Of a stretch of DNA of 64,000 nt, positions 1-7,564 are shown in pieces (position 1 is the stretch's first letter; each line of letters begins with the position of its first letter). The translations under genes and the position numbers were made by a program. The notes under the pieces were generated by a model that saw only the letters and a list, made by a program, of their open reading frames with translations, was not told where the DNA came from and did no database searches. Origin of the DNA: Massilia violaceinigra (lineage in GTDB: Bacteria; Pseudomonadota; Gammaproteobacteria; Burkholderiales; Burkholderiaceae_D); contig NZ_CP024608.1 of assembly GCF_002752675.1 (NCBI RefSeq), positions 5,890,001-5,954,000 of the forward strand. The letters run 5' to 3'.

Positions 1-105
1 CGCATCAAGGATTTGCGTACCAACTTCGAGACCGGCAACACCAAAGGTGTGCTGGACGGCGACCTGGACGACTTCATCTCGGCCTCACTCAAGCAAGGCG
101 TGTAA
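1..105 (+). CDS. prfB: Peptide chain release factor 2, C-terminal end (partial)
   Basis: The window opens inside a gene whose last 34 codons are visible, ending in TAA at 103-105. The visible tail carries the [20 protein letters not shown] pattern, which matches the C-terminus of RF2, the factor that releases nascent peptides at UGA and UAA stops. The downstream lysS, separated here by one small phosphatase gene, fits the prfB-lysS linkage known from many proteobacteria. The GGQ loop and any programmed frameshift site lie outside the window, so the identification rests on this short tail plus context. Confidence 0.85.
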   Translation, partial: RIKDLRTNFETGNTKGVLDGDLDDFISASLKQGV

Positions 106-108
106 TTC

Positions 109-774
109 ATGACCGCTACCCGACGCGCATTCATCTTCGACATGGACGGCACAATCGTCGACAACATGTCCTTTCACACCGAGTCCTGGATTGCTTTTTT
201 CCAGCGCCGCGGCAAGGACATCGACGCCGACGAGTTTTTCCGCGCCACGGCAGGACGCCAGGGCAAGGAAATCATCCGTTCGCACATGGGCGAGCACCTT
301 AATGACGACGAGGTGCGGGTCCTGAACGACGAAAAGGAACTGGTCTACCGCGAGCTGTACGAGCCGCACCGCAAAACGGTGATGGGTTTCGACGTCCTGA
401 TCGCGCTGGCCAAGGAGATGAATGTTGCGCTGGCCGTAGCGACCGCCGCGCCCAACGCCAACATCACCTTCACGCTCGATGGCCTGGACCTGCGCCGCCA
501 CTTCGACACCGTGGTCGGTGCGGCCGACGTTGCGCGCGGCAAGCCGCATCCGGACGTGTTCCTGCTCGCCGCCGAACGCTGCGGCGTCGCGCCCGAACAC
601 TGCATCGTGTTCGAAGACGCGCCGCTGGGCGTGGAAGCGGCGCGCCGCGCCGGCATGCGCGCCGTGGTGCTGACCACCACCCTGCCCGCCGAGGCCTTTG
701 CCGAATTCGACAATGTCATTCATATCGCCAGCGATTTTTCCGAGCTGACGATCGACGCACTGTTTTCGTCCTGA
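109..774 (+). CDS. HAD-superfamily hydrolase (beta-phosphoglucomutase-like phosphatase)
   Basis: This 221-residue cytoplasmic protein starts three bases after the prfB stop, so the two genes are probably cotranscribed. Residues 10-15 carry the nucleophile motif DMDGTI (DxDGT), with the acid/base Asp two residues after the nucleophile. A helical cap follows, then the late motif VFEDAPLGVEAARRAG near residue 167, whose Asp coordinates Mg2+. This is the subfamily IA layout of sugar-phosphate phosphatases and phosphoglucomutases. The family dephosphorylates small phosphate esters. The substrate cannot be told from sequence; a metabolite-repair or sugar-phosphate phosphatase is the best guess. Confidence 0.9.
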   Translation: MTATRRAFIFDMDGTIVDNMSFHTESWIAFFQRRGKDIDADEFFRATAGRQGKEIIRSHMGEHLNDDEVRVLNDEKELVYRELYEPHRKTVMGFDVLIALAKEMNVALAVATAAPNANITFTLDGLDLRRHFDTVVGAADVARGKPHPDVFLLAAERCGVAPEHCIVFEDAPLGVEAARRAGMRAVVLTTTLPAEAFAEFDNVIHIASDFSELTIDALFSS

Positions 775-822
775 TTTATACGTAATCCCATACCTGCATC
801 AACCCACATAGCGATACTCACC

Positions 823-2355
823 ATGACTACGGACATCCAAGACCAAGCACCCGCCCCGGCAGATGAAAACAAACTGATCGCCGAACGCCGCGCCAAGCTG
901 GCTACGCTGCGCGAAGGCGGCATCGCCTTTCCTAACGATTTCCGTCCGCAGCACAAGGCGGCGCAACTGGTCGAGGAATTCGGCAGCAAGACGCGCGAAG
1001 AACTCGAAGCGACCGAAGTGCCCGTGGTCCTGGCCGGGCGCATGATGCTCAAGCGCGAAGCCGGTAAAAAAGCCGTGTTCGCAACCCTGCAGGATTCGTC
1101 CGGCCCGCGCGCCGACGGCCGCATCCAGATCTACGTCACGCTCGACAAAACCGGCGAAGCCGCCATGGAAGCGCTGAGCCACTACGACCTGGGCGACATC
1201 CTGGGCATCGAAGGCACGCTGTTCAAGACCAAGACTGACGAACTGACGGTCAAGGTGTCGACCCTGCGCCTGATCACCAAGTCGCTGCGTCCTTTGCCGG
1301 ACAAATTCCATGGCCTGTCGGACCAGGAAACCAAATACCGCCAGCGCTATGTGGACCTGATTACCAATGACCAGGCGCGCCGCACGTTCAAGGCCCGCAC
1401 CGCCGCCATGTCGTCGATTCGCCGCTTCATGGAAAAGAACGACTTCATGGAAGTCGAAACGCCGATGCTGCATTCGATTCCTGGCGGCGCCGCCGCCAAG
1501 CCGTTCGTCACCCACCACAATGCGCTGGACATGGAAATGTTCCTGCGCATCGCGCCGGAGCTGTACCTCAAGCGCCTGGTGGTCGGCGGCTTCGATCGCG
1601 TGTTCGAAGTAAACCGCAACTTCCGCAATGAAGGCGTCTCGCCGCGCCACAATCCAGAATTCACGATGATGGAATTCTACGCGGCCTACACCGATTACCA
1701 GTGGATCATGGACTTCACCGAAGCGGTGATCCGCCAGGCCGCCATCGATGCGCACGGCACCGCGGAACTGACCTATGGCGGGAAGGCGCTTGACTTGTCC
1801 AAGCCGTTCCGCCGCATGACCATCGTCGGCGCCATCAACGCCTATGCGCCGCACTACACCGCGGAGCAGCTGCAGGATGCGGAATTCATCAAGGCCGAAC
1901 TGCTCAAATTCGGCGTGAAGCCGTTTTCGACCGCCGGCCTGGGCGCGCTGCAACTGGCGCTGTTCGAGGAAACCGCCGAAGCGCAGCTGTGGGAGCCGAC
2001 CTTCATCGTCGACTACCCGGCCGAAGTGTCGCCACTGGCGCGCGCGTCGGACACGGTAGCCGGCATCACCGAGCGTTTCGAGCTGTTCATCGTCGGCCGC
2101 GAGCTGGCCAACGGCTTCTCGGAGCTGAACGACTCCGAAGACCAGGCGGCGCGCTTCCTGGCGCAGGTAGCAGCCAAGGACGCGGGCGATGATGAGGCGA
2201 TGTTCTACGACGCCGACTACATCCGCGCGCTGGAATACGGCATGCCGCCGGCCGGTGGCTGCGGTATCGGCATCGATCGCCTGATCATGCTCATTACCGA
2301 TTCGCCGAACATTCGCGACGTGATTCTCTTCCCGCACTTGCGCCGCGAAGAGTAA
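823..2355 (+). CDS. lysS: Lysyl-tRNA synthetase, class II
   Basis: LysS charges tRNA-Lys with lysine in the cytoplasm. The 510-residue length is normal for bacterial class II enzymes. An N-terminal OB-fold anticodon-binding domain (about residues 60-170) is followed by the class II catalytic core. Motif 2 is visible as [20 protein letters not shown] and motif 3 as the [16 protein letters not shown] stretch near the C-terminus. The ATG at 823 follows the HAD gene by 48 bases. A perfect 6-bp-stem hairpin (2365-2381) lies ten bases after the stop. No unusual residue was noticed in the motifs. Confidence 0.98.
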   Translation: MTTDIQDQAPAPADENKLIAERRAKLATLREGGIAFPNDFRPQHKAAQLVEEFGSKTREELEATEVPVVLAGRMMLKREAGKKAVFATLQDSSGPRADGRIQIYVTLDKTGEAAMEALSHYDLGDILGIEGTLFKTKTDELTVKVSTLRLITKSLRPLPDKFHGLSDQETKYRQRYVDLITNDQARRTFKARTAAMSSIRRFMEKNDFMEVETPMLHSIPGGAAAKPFVTHHNALDMEMFLRIAPELYLKRLVVGGFDRVFEVNRNFRNEGVSPRHNPEFTMMEFYAAYTDYQWIMDFTEAVIRQAAIDAHGTAELTYGGKALDLSKPFRRMTIVGAINAYAPHYTAEQLQDAEFIKAELLKFGVKPFSTAGLGALQLALFEETAEAQLWEPTFIVDYPAEVSPLARASDTVAGITERFELFIVGRELANGFSELNDSEDQAARFLAQVAAKDAGDDEAMFYDADYIRALEYGMPPAGGCGIGIDRLIMLITDSPNIRDVILFPHLRREE

Positions 2356-2883
2356 AACCGAAGGGCGGGCGCCATGCCCGCTACCGCCGTCGTACCAACA
2401 CCACTCTCGTCGTCCCCGCGCCAAGGCGGCACTCGGCGGGGACCCAAGTTTGTCGAGCCGCCTGGGTGCGGTGGGAACTTGGGTTCCCGGCTCTCCAGGA
2501 ACTGGCATTTCGACTCGATGGCGTTAGGTTCAGCGGTTTCTGACCACAAACTTCAAGACCGTCTTTCCCGCGCAGGCGGGAATCCAATTCCGTAGCGCAG
2601 TTGCAGGCGGCTCATTGAAACTTGGATTCCCGCCTGCGCGGGAATGACGAAGCTTGCGTTATCGGCATTTACCCCGGGACTTGCCTTGTTCCACGGAATT
2701 CGAGGAGTTTCTTGGAAACTGGGACCTGCGCGGGAACGACGGAGTCTTTCTTCTAACCCCACCCTCCTTCCCCTCGCCCCCCACCATACCCCTCCGTTCG
2801 AACAAACATTCTATCGAACGCCCCCGCACTATCGGTACACTCCTTGATTCCATTGCAATATTACAAACAAGCGAGGAACCCCC
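2356..2883. repeat. Gene-free spacer with dispersed dRS3/REP-like palindromic repeats
   Basis: This 528-bp spacer holds no credible gene. It carries GTCGTCCCCGCGCCAAGG-type sequence (2408-2451) and several palindromes built on ATTCCC-N8-GGGAAT. A perfect 20-base example is at 2626-2645, inverted partial copies are near 2567-2585, and a degenerate copy is near 2715-2745. The first unit recurs at 48561-48603 and, truncated, at 51403-51426. The ATTCCC-N8-GGGAAT form matches the dRS3 repeat described in Neisseria. The 3' end of the spacer holds the ribosome-binding site GAGGA (2873-2877) of the next gene. Confidence 0.75.
2365..2381 (+). terminator. Possible lysS terminator hairpin
   Basis: GCGGGC and GCCCGC form a perfect 6-bp stem around the 5-base loop GCCAT, just after the lysS stop. 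There is no T-run, so this is at best a weak intrinsic terminator. Confidence 0.35.
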
Positions 2884-3981
2884 ATGTCTGCTACCACCTA
2901 CGTCCGTTACAACGACAATCTGGAACAAAAGCAGGAAAACGAGGATGCGATCATCGACAGCGTGGTCGAATCGATGATGCGCGTAAACACCCGCGTGTTC
3001 GACAAACACCGCCACGCCAAGCGCGACGCCCACGCCAAGTGCCACGGCGTGCTGGTTGGCCACGTCACCGTCTACGACAACCTGGCACCGCACCTGGCCC
3101 AGGGCGTGTTCGCGCGTCCCGGCACCTACCCAGTCGTGATCCGCCTTTCCACCGCGCCCGGCGACATCCACAGCGACAAGCTGCCGTCCCCGCGCGGCAT
3201 GGCGATCAAGATGCTGGGCGTTGACGGCCCGCAGTTCCTGCCCAACCGCCAGGACGCGACAACGCAAGACCTGCTGCTGGTGAACCACCCGGTGATCGCC
3301 TTCGGCCACGCCGCCGCCTACCTCAAGACCCAGAAGCTGCTGGAGAAGCACGCGGACGACCCGGACATGGTGCGCCGCATCGTGGCCGCCCTCGCCCGTG
3401 GCGGCAGCAAGGCGCTGCACGCGCTGGGCATCGAGAACCCGATCGTCGACACGCTCGGTGCGCCCAACAACCATATTCTTGGCGAGACCTTCTTCAGCAT
3501 GGCCGCGGTGCGCTACGGCGACTACGTGGCCAAGCTGTGCGCCGCGCCGCTCTCAAGCAATGTGCGCGCCCTCACCGGCCAGCCGCTCGGCGACGACGCC
3601 GACGACTCGGCCCTGCGCAACCTGGTAGTGGACTTCTTTTCGGGCCAGGGCGCCGAGTACGAGCTGCGCGCGCAGCTGTGCACCGACACCGCCACCATGC
3701 CGATCGAAGACGCCTCGATCGAGTGGCCGCAGAAAGACTCGCCCTACCAGCCAATCGCCAAGCTGACCATCCCGCCGCAGCAGGCTTTCAGCCCGGCGCG
3801 CCGCGTGTTCGCCGACGACGTTTTGTCGTTCAACCCGTGGCACTGCATCGAGGCGCACCGCCCGCTCGGCTCCATCATGCGCGCGCGCATCAAGGCCTAT
3901 GAAGCGTCGTCCAAATTCCGCCACGAGATGAACGCGCAGCCGCGCATCGAAATCGACAGCATTGGCCAGGTACCGGAATAA
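2884..3981 (+). CDS. Catalase-family haem protein (small, SrpA-like)
   Basis: This 365-residue protein has the core of the catalase fold but is shorter than classical catalases. The distal haem side is recognisable in HAKCHGVLVG (about residues 49-58), where catalases have HAKG. The substrate-channel segment VIRLSTAPGDIHSDKLPSPR corresponds to the catalase VRFST...R region. Near the C-terminus, R-x-KAYEASSKFRHEMN resembles the proximal R-x3-Y region that supplies the haem-ligating Tyr. No signal peptide is visible, so it is probably cytoplasmic. It begins an apparent three-gene operon with an unknown protein and a DyP peroxidase. Family members have peroxidase or lipid-hydroperoxide activity; true catalase activity is unproven. 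Confidence 0.88.
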   Translation: MSATTYVRYNDNLEQKQENEDAIIDSVVESMMRVNTRVFDKHRHAKRDAHAKCHGVLVGHVTVYDNLAPHLAQGVFARPGTYPVVIRLSTAPGDIHSDKLPSPRGMAIKMLGVDGPQFLPNRQDATTQDLLLVNHPVIAFGHAAAYLKTQKLLEKHADDPDMVRRIVAALARGGSKALHALGIENPIVDTLGAPNNHILGETFFSMAAVRYGDYVAKLCAAPLSSNVRALTGQPLGDDADDSALRNLVVDFFSGQGAEYELRAQLCTDTATMPIEDASIEWPQKDSPYQPIAKLTIPPQQAFSPARRVFADDVLSFNPWHCIEAHRPLGSIMRARIKAYEASSKFRHEMNAQPRIEIDSIGQVPE

Positions 3982-4033
3982 GCAGTCAGGCAGTCCAGGC
4001 ATCACCATTTTTTTTAAGACCCAAGGAGCAATC

Positions 4034-4642
4034 ATGAGCGACATCACCCCACAAAATAAATCTTCCAATGACCTCGCGGACATCAAGCGCAAGGTCCAGG
4101 AGGTCCTGGGAGACGCCCCCGACCTGCTCAAGCTCGCGCTCGAAAACATGCTGCGCGAGCAGGATCCGAATACCGAAGGCCACGCGGGATCGGCCGGCCG
4201 CATCGGCCGCCAGTCCGGCAAGATCTCCGAACTCACGGCCATGGCCGACCTGAAGCCGGGCGGCGCCGACCGCCTGCGCCGCATCTTCAAACTCGTCAAC
4301 GGCAACTTCAACGGCGCGCAGAAGGTCTCGACCCTGCACGACATGCGTTTTGTATTTTTTGAAAACGATACCAAGATCCTCTTCGCCACCACCTACGATG
4401 GCGACTGGGATACCTACATCGAAGACTTCGCGACCAAGATTCCCGACCTGATGGATTTGCTGTTTTCGTCCGTCGAAGGCTGGCCGGGCATCACCGATCC
4501 GGGCGTGAAAGACTTCATCGCCGGTCACCAGATCACGGCCGACGGCTGGTACGTCGCCAATCCGAACCTGTCGGTCGTCGAAACGCGCCGCCTGCAAAAG
4601 CAGAACGACGCACTCCAGGAATTCCTGGACAAGATTGCTTGA
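4034..4642 (+). CDS. Conserved protein linked to DyP peroxidase, function unknown
   Basis: The ATG at 4034 is preferred over an in-frame ATG at 3962 because AAGGAG stands at 4023-4028 and the upstream ATG overlaps the catalase-like gene. The 202-residue product has a charged N-terminal helix (about residues 12-45). A mixed alpha/beta part then includes STLHDMRFVFFENDTKILFA and ATTYDGDWDTYIEDFATKIP. There is no signal peptide, membrane segment or catalytic motif that I recognise. It sits between a catalase-like gene and a DyP gene, with only 7 bases to the latter, which suggests a partner in the same haem-peroxidase function. Its fold resembles a ferredoxin-like half of DyP, but this is only an impression. 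Confidence 0.8.
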   Translation: MSDITPQNKSSNDLADIKRKVQEVLGDAPDLLKLALENMLREQDPNTEGHAGSAGRIGRQSGKISELTAMADLKPGGADRLRRIFKLVNGNFNGAQKVSTLHDMRFVFFENDTKILFATTYDGDWDTYIEDFATKIPDLMDLLFSSVEGWPGITDPGVKDFIAGHQITADGWYVANPNLSVVETRRLQKQNDALQEFLDKIA

Positions 4643-4649
4643 GGTTCCC

Positions 4650-6020
4650 ATGACAATCATCGATACACTCAAAAACCTGGTCCATTCCTCGCCAAAGCTG
4701 GAACTGGACGACATCCAGGCCACCATCCTTTTCAAGCGTCCCGACCCTTACTACGGCACCCACGTGCTGCTGAAAATCATTGATGCCGCCGGCGGCCGCG
4801 CGCTGCTCTCGCGCCTGGCGCCGCACGTGCGCAGCGCCGCCGACGCGCGCATTAATACCACCGCATGGATCGCCGTGGCATTGAGCCACGCGGGCCTGGT
4901 GGCGCTGGACATCCCCGAGGATTCGCTGGCCAGTTTCCCGGCCGCCTTCCGCGCCGGCATGGCGGCGCGTGCCGACCGCCTGCAAGACTTTGGAGCAAGT
5001 GCGCCGGCAAACTGGGAAGCGCCTTACGGCAGCGGCGACGTGCACGTGACGATATCGATCTTCGCCCCTGATGAAGCATCGTGGAAGCATGCGCTGGCCA
5101 CCGCGCAGAACGAATTCAAGGATATCGACGGCGTCACGCTGCTCGGCATGCACGACTTCGGCGCGCAGCCGGACAGCCTGAACCCCTTCGGCTACCGCGA
5201 CAACATCAGCAACCCGGCCATCGACGGCGGCATCGAAGACCTGCTGCCGGGCCAGGGCGACGCGATCAAGGCGGGCGAACTGATTCTCGGCTATCCGGGC
5301 GAATCGGGCGTGCCGATGGCGATGCCGCAGCCGGAGGCGCTGGGGCGCAACGGCACCTTCGTGGTGATCCGCAAATACCAGGCCGACGCCGCCGCGTTCA
5401 ACCGCTTCCTGCGCGATAACGCCGACGACGAAGCCGGCCAGGAACTGCTGGCCGCCAAGCTGGTGGGCCGCTGGCGCAGTGGCGCGCCGCTGACCCTGGC
5501 GCCGGAAAAGGACGATCCGGCCCTCGGCGCGGACCCGAAGCGCAACAACGACTTCACGTACAAGGATGACCAGGCCGGCCTGCAGGCGCCGCACGGTTGC
5601 CACATGCGCCGCATGAACCCGCGCGACAGCAAGCTGGCCGTGCTGACGGACGTGAACATCCACCGCATCATTCGCCGCAGCACCACGTTCGGCGCACCGT
5701 GGCGCGCGGACCTGCTGGAAGACGACGGCCAGGAGCGCGGCCTGTTCTTCATCGGGATCAGCGCCAAGGCGCCCGAGACCGTGGAGTTCATGCAGGCCGA
5801 GTGGGTCGACCATGGTAATTTCATGGACCTGGGCAAGGAGCGCGATCCGATCCTCGGCCAGCAGGATGAGGACAGCACCTTCACCATCCAGAAGCGCCCG
5901 GTGCGCCAGCGCATCCACGGCATCCAGACCTTCTGCACTGTGCGCGGTGGTGAATACCTGTTCATGCCGAGCCTGACGGCGCTGCGCTGGCTGGCGGGCG
6001 AAGGCCGCGAAACGGCCTGA
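4650..6020 (+). CDS. DyP-type (dye-decolourising) haem peroxidase
   Basis: DyP peroxidases use haem and H2O2 to oxidise dyes, phenols and other substrates. The ATG at 4650 lies 7 bases after the previous stop and is preceded by GAGG. The signature region reads GYRDNISNPAIDG near residue 180: the catalytic Asp is kept, but the final Gly of the usual GxxDG is Asn. The proximal haem-ligand region is visible as NIHRIIRRSTTFG, followed by GLFFIGISAK. The length, 456 residues, is at the long end of the family. No Tat or Sec signal is seen, so it is probably cytoplasmic and works with the two upstream gene products. Confidence 0.93.
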   Translation: MTIIDTLKNLVHSSPKLELDDIQATILFKRPDPYYGTHVLLKIIDAAGGRALLSRLAPHVRSAADARINTTAWIAVALSHAGLVALDIPEDSLASFPAAFRAGMAARADRLQDFGASAPANWEAPYGSGDVHVTISIFAPDEASWKHALATAQNEFKDIDGVTLLGMHDFGAQPDSLNPFGYRDNISNPAIDGGIEDLLPGQGDAIKAGELILGYPGESGVPMAMPQPEALGRNGTFVVIRKYQADAAAFNRFLRDNADDEAGQELLAAKLVGRWRSGAPLTLAPEKDDPALGADPKRNNDFTYKDDQAGLQAPHGCHMRRMNPRDSKLAVLTDVNIHRIIRRSTTFGAPWRADLLEDDGQERGLFFIGISAKAPETVEFMQAEWVDHGNFMDLGKERDPILGQQDEDSTFTIQKRPVRQRIHGIQTFCTVRGGEYLFMPSLTALRWLAGEGRETA

Positions 6021-6063
6021 CCGCCGTGCCATGGGGGCGCCGGCTGCCGGCGCGTATCCACTT

Positions 6064-6069
6064 TATAAT
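6064..6069 (+). promoter_or_regulatory. Probable -10 box of the AraC-type regulator
   Basis: A perfect TATAAT lies 33 bases before the GTG start at 6102. The -35 position (about 6041) is poor, as expected for an activator-dependent or weak promoter. A CGCCGG/CCGGCG hairpin at 6038-6052, which may end the DyP transcript, overlaps it. Confidence 0.45.
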
Positions 6070-6101
6070 GCAGGCTCTCTTTTTCAGGACGAGCCCACAT
6101 T

Positions 6102-7019
6102 GTGAATACCGACGCCAGTTCGACGCCCCTGGCACGCCTGCGCAGCATGGTCGCCGCGCGCGCCGTGAGCGAAGGCCGCACCGATTCCATCTGGCCCGGC
6201 CTGCGCTACTACCGCTTTTCAACGCCGCTGCGTTACGACAAAACCCAGACTCTGGCGCCGGGCATCGTCGTCGTGCTTCAGGGCCGCAAAAGCGCCCGTC
6301 TCGGCGCCAGCACGCTCGCCTACGACGAGATGAGCTGCCTCGTGCTCGGCGCCGAAACGCGCTGCGAAGGCACCGTGGTCGACGCCAGCCCGGGCCAGCC
6401 CTATCTCGCGATCCACATGGACCTGCCGCCCGACCTACTGGTGAAGACCTTCATCGCGCTGGCCGACGCCTCACCCTCTTCAACCGCGAACGTGACCCTG
6501 AACTACGTGGCGCCGGTCGACGAGCGCGTGCTCGACGCGTTCACGCGCCTGCTGCCGGCGACGGACCTGGCGATCGACCGCGCCACCATCGCGCCGCTCA
6601 TCGTGGAGGAGATTATCGTGCGCCTGCTCAGGTCCGACGCGGCGAGCGCCATCCGCGATGCGGCGGCGATGAAGCGTTCGGCCGCCCGCATCCAAAAGGC
6701 AGTGCAGCTTATACAGCAGCATTTCCGCCGCCCGCTGGATATCGCCGAACTGGCCGGCGCCGTGGCGATGAGCCCCTCGCACTTCGCCCACACCTTCCGC
6801 GAGGTGGCCGGGCTGGCGCCGATGCACTTCTTGCGCAATACCCGCCTCGACGCAGCGCGGGTGCTGCTGCTGGCCGGCGGCAGGCGGCCCGGCGAAGTGG
6901 CCGCCCTCACCGGTTTCGACAGCGCCGCGCACTTCACGCGCGAATTCAAGCGCCGCTACGGCGCCCCGCCGGCGCAGTACGCGCGCCAGCTCGCAAGTCA
7001 GCAGGCACAGTCAATATAA
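6102..7019 (+). CDS. AraC-family transcriptional regulator with AraC_N sensor domain
   Basis: The 305-residue protein starts with GTG at 6102. Residues about 25-180 form a cupin-like N-terminal domain of the AraC_N type (LRYYRFSTPLRYDKTQTLAPG, then GASTLAYDEMSCLVLGAE). The C-terminal 100 residues carry the double helix-turn-helix: the first around DIAELAGAVAMSPSHFAHTF, the second around AALTGFDSAAHFTREFKRRYG. It binds DNA in the cytoplasm; its ligand is unknown. The following ABM-type gene on the same strand is a plausible target or cotranscribed partner. Related regulators often sit next to oxidoreductase genes that they activate. Confidence 0.93.
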   Translation: MNTDASSTPLARLRSMVAARAVSEGRTDSIWPGLRYYRFSTPLRYDKTQTLAPGIVVVLQGRKSARLGASTLAYDEMSCLVLGAETRCEGTVVDASPGQPYLAIHMDLPPDLLVKTFIALADASPSSTANVTLNYVAPVDERVLDAFTRLLPATDLAIDRATIAPLIVEEIIVRLLRSDAASAIRDAAAMKRSAARIQKAVQLIQQHFRRPLDIAELAGAVAMSPSHFAHTFREVAGLAPMHFLRNTRLDAARVLLLAGGRRPGEVAALTGFDSAAHFTREFKRRYGAPPAQYARQLASQQAQSI

Positions 7020-7115
7020 GCGCAGCCTGGCCGCTGGCGGCACCATTCATCAAGGCCTATCGTATGTGCACGGCCGATTCGCGGCCGCAACCACCATACG
7101 CAAAGCGAAGCAACC

Positions 7116-7406
7116 ATAACAGGCACCGCCTTTATCATCACTTTCACCACCCGGCCCGAGGCCGCATCGGATTTTCGCGCCATGCTCGAAAACCTCAAGC
7201 GCGACCTGCCCGCCGTCGCCGGCTGCCGTGGCGTGAGCATCTTCCGCGCCAAAGACGATCCGGCCGTGTTCACGCTGGTCGAACAATGGGATAGCGAACA
7301 GGCGCACAAAGCGCACATCGACCGGCTCACCGGATCCGGTGGATGGGACGCCATTGCCGCCTGTTTGCTGGAGCCGCCGTCGGGACGCTACGTCAGTCAG
7401 TTGTAA
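7116..7406 (+). pseudogene. Antibiotic-biosynthesis-monooxygenase (ABM) domain protein lacking a normal start codon
   Basis: The frame from 7116 to 7406 encodes a typical small ABM (dimeric alpha/beta-barrel) protein: a first strand TGTAFIITFTTRPE, a helix around DFRAMLENLKRDLP, then FRAKDDPAVFTLVEQWDS. The only in-frame ATG is at 7182, which would delete the first beta strand. Upstream the frame is open to 7020 with no ATG, GTG or TTG. ATA at 7116 is where an ATG is expected, giving M-TGTAFIITF, so an ATG-to-ATA change is likely. The gene may be silenced, use a non-canonical start, or make a 74-residue short form from 7182. Homologues include quinol monooxygenases and small haem-degrading enzymes. 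Confidence 0.7.
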
Positions 7407-7564
7407 CAATACGCCAAGGTTGCGCTGCCGGCTGCGCGGGCGCCCATACGCTCCGCTGTAACGCCAAGTGTAACAAGTCATCCCAATGCCTCGGTCATGC
7501 ACAAAAAGGAGTACCATCCAGCCTGAAATATGATCATTCTATTAATCTTACCAATAAGGCAGCC

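Noticed and set aside
799..2508. Long open frame of 569 codons on the minus strand opposite lysS
   Set aside because: It mirrors the codon pattern of lysS in high-GC DNA; its product is Arg/Ala/His/Gln-rich with no domain, and lysS is certain.
7064..7066. ATG at 7064 as start of the ABM gene
   Set aside because: It is out of frame with the ABM coding sequence.
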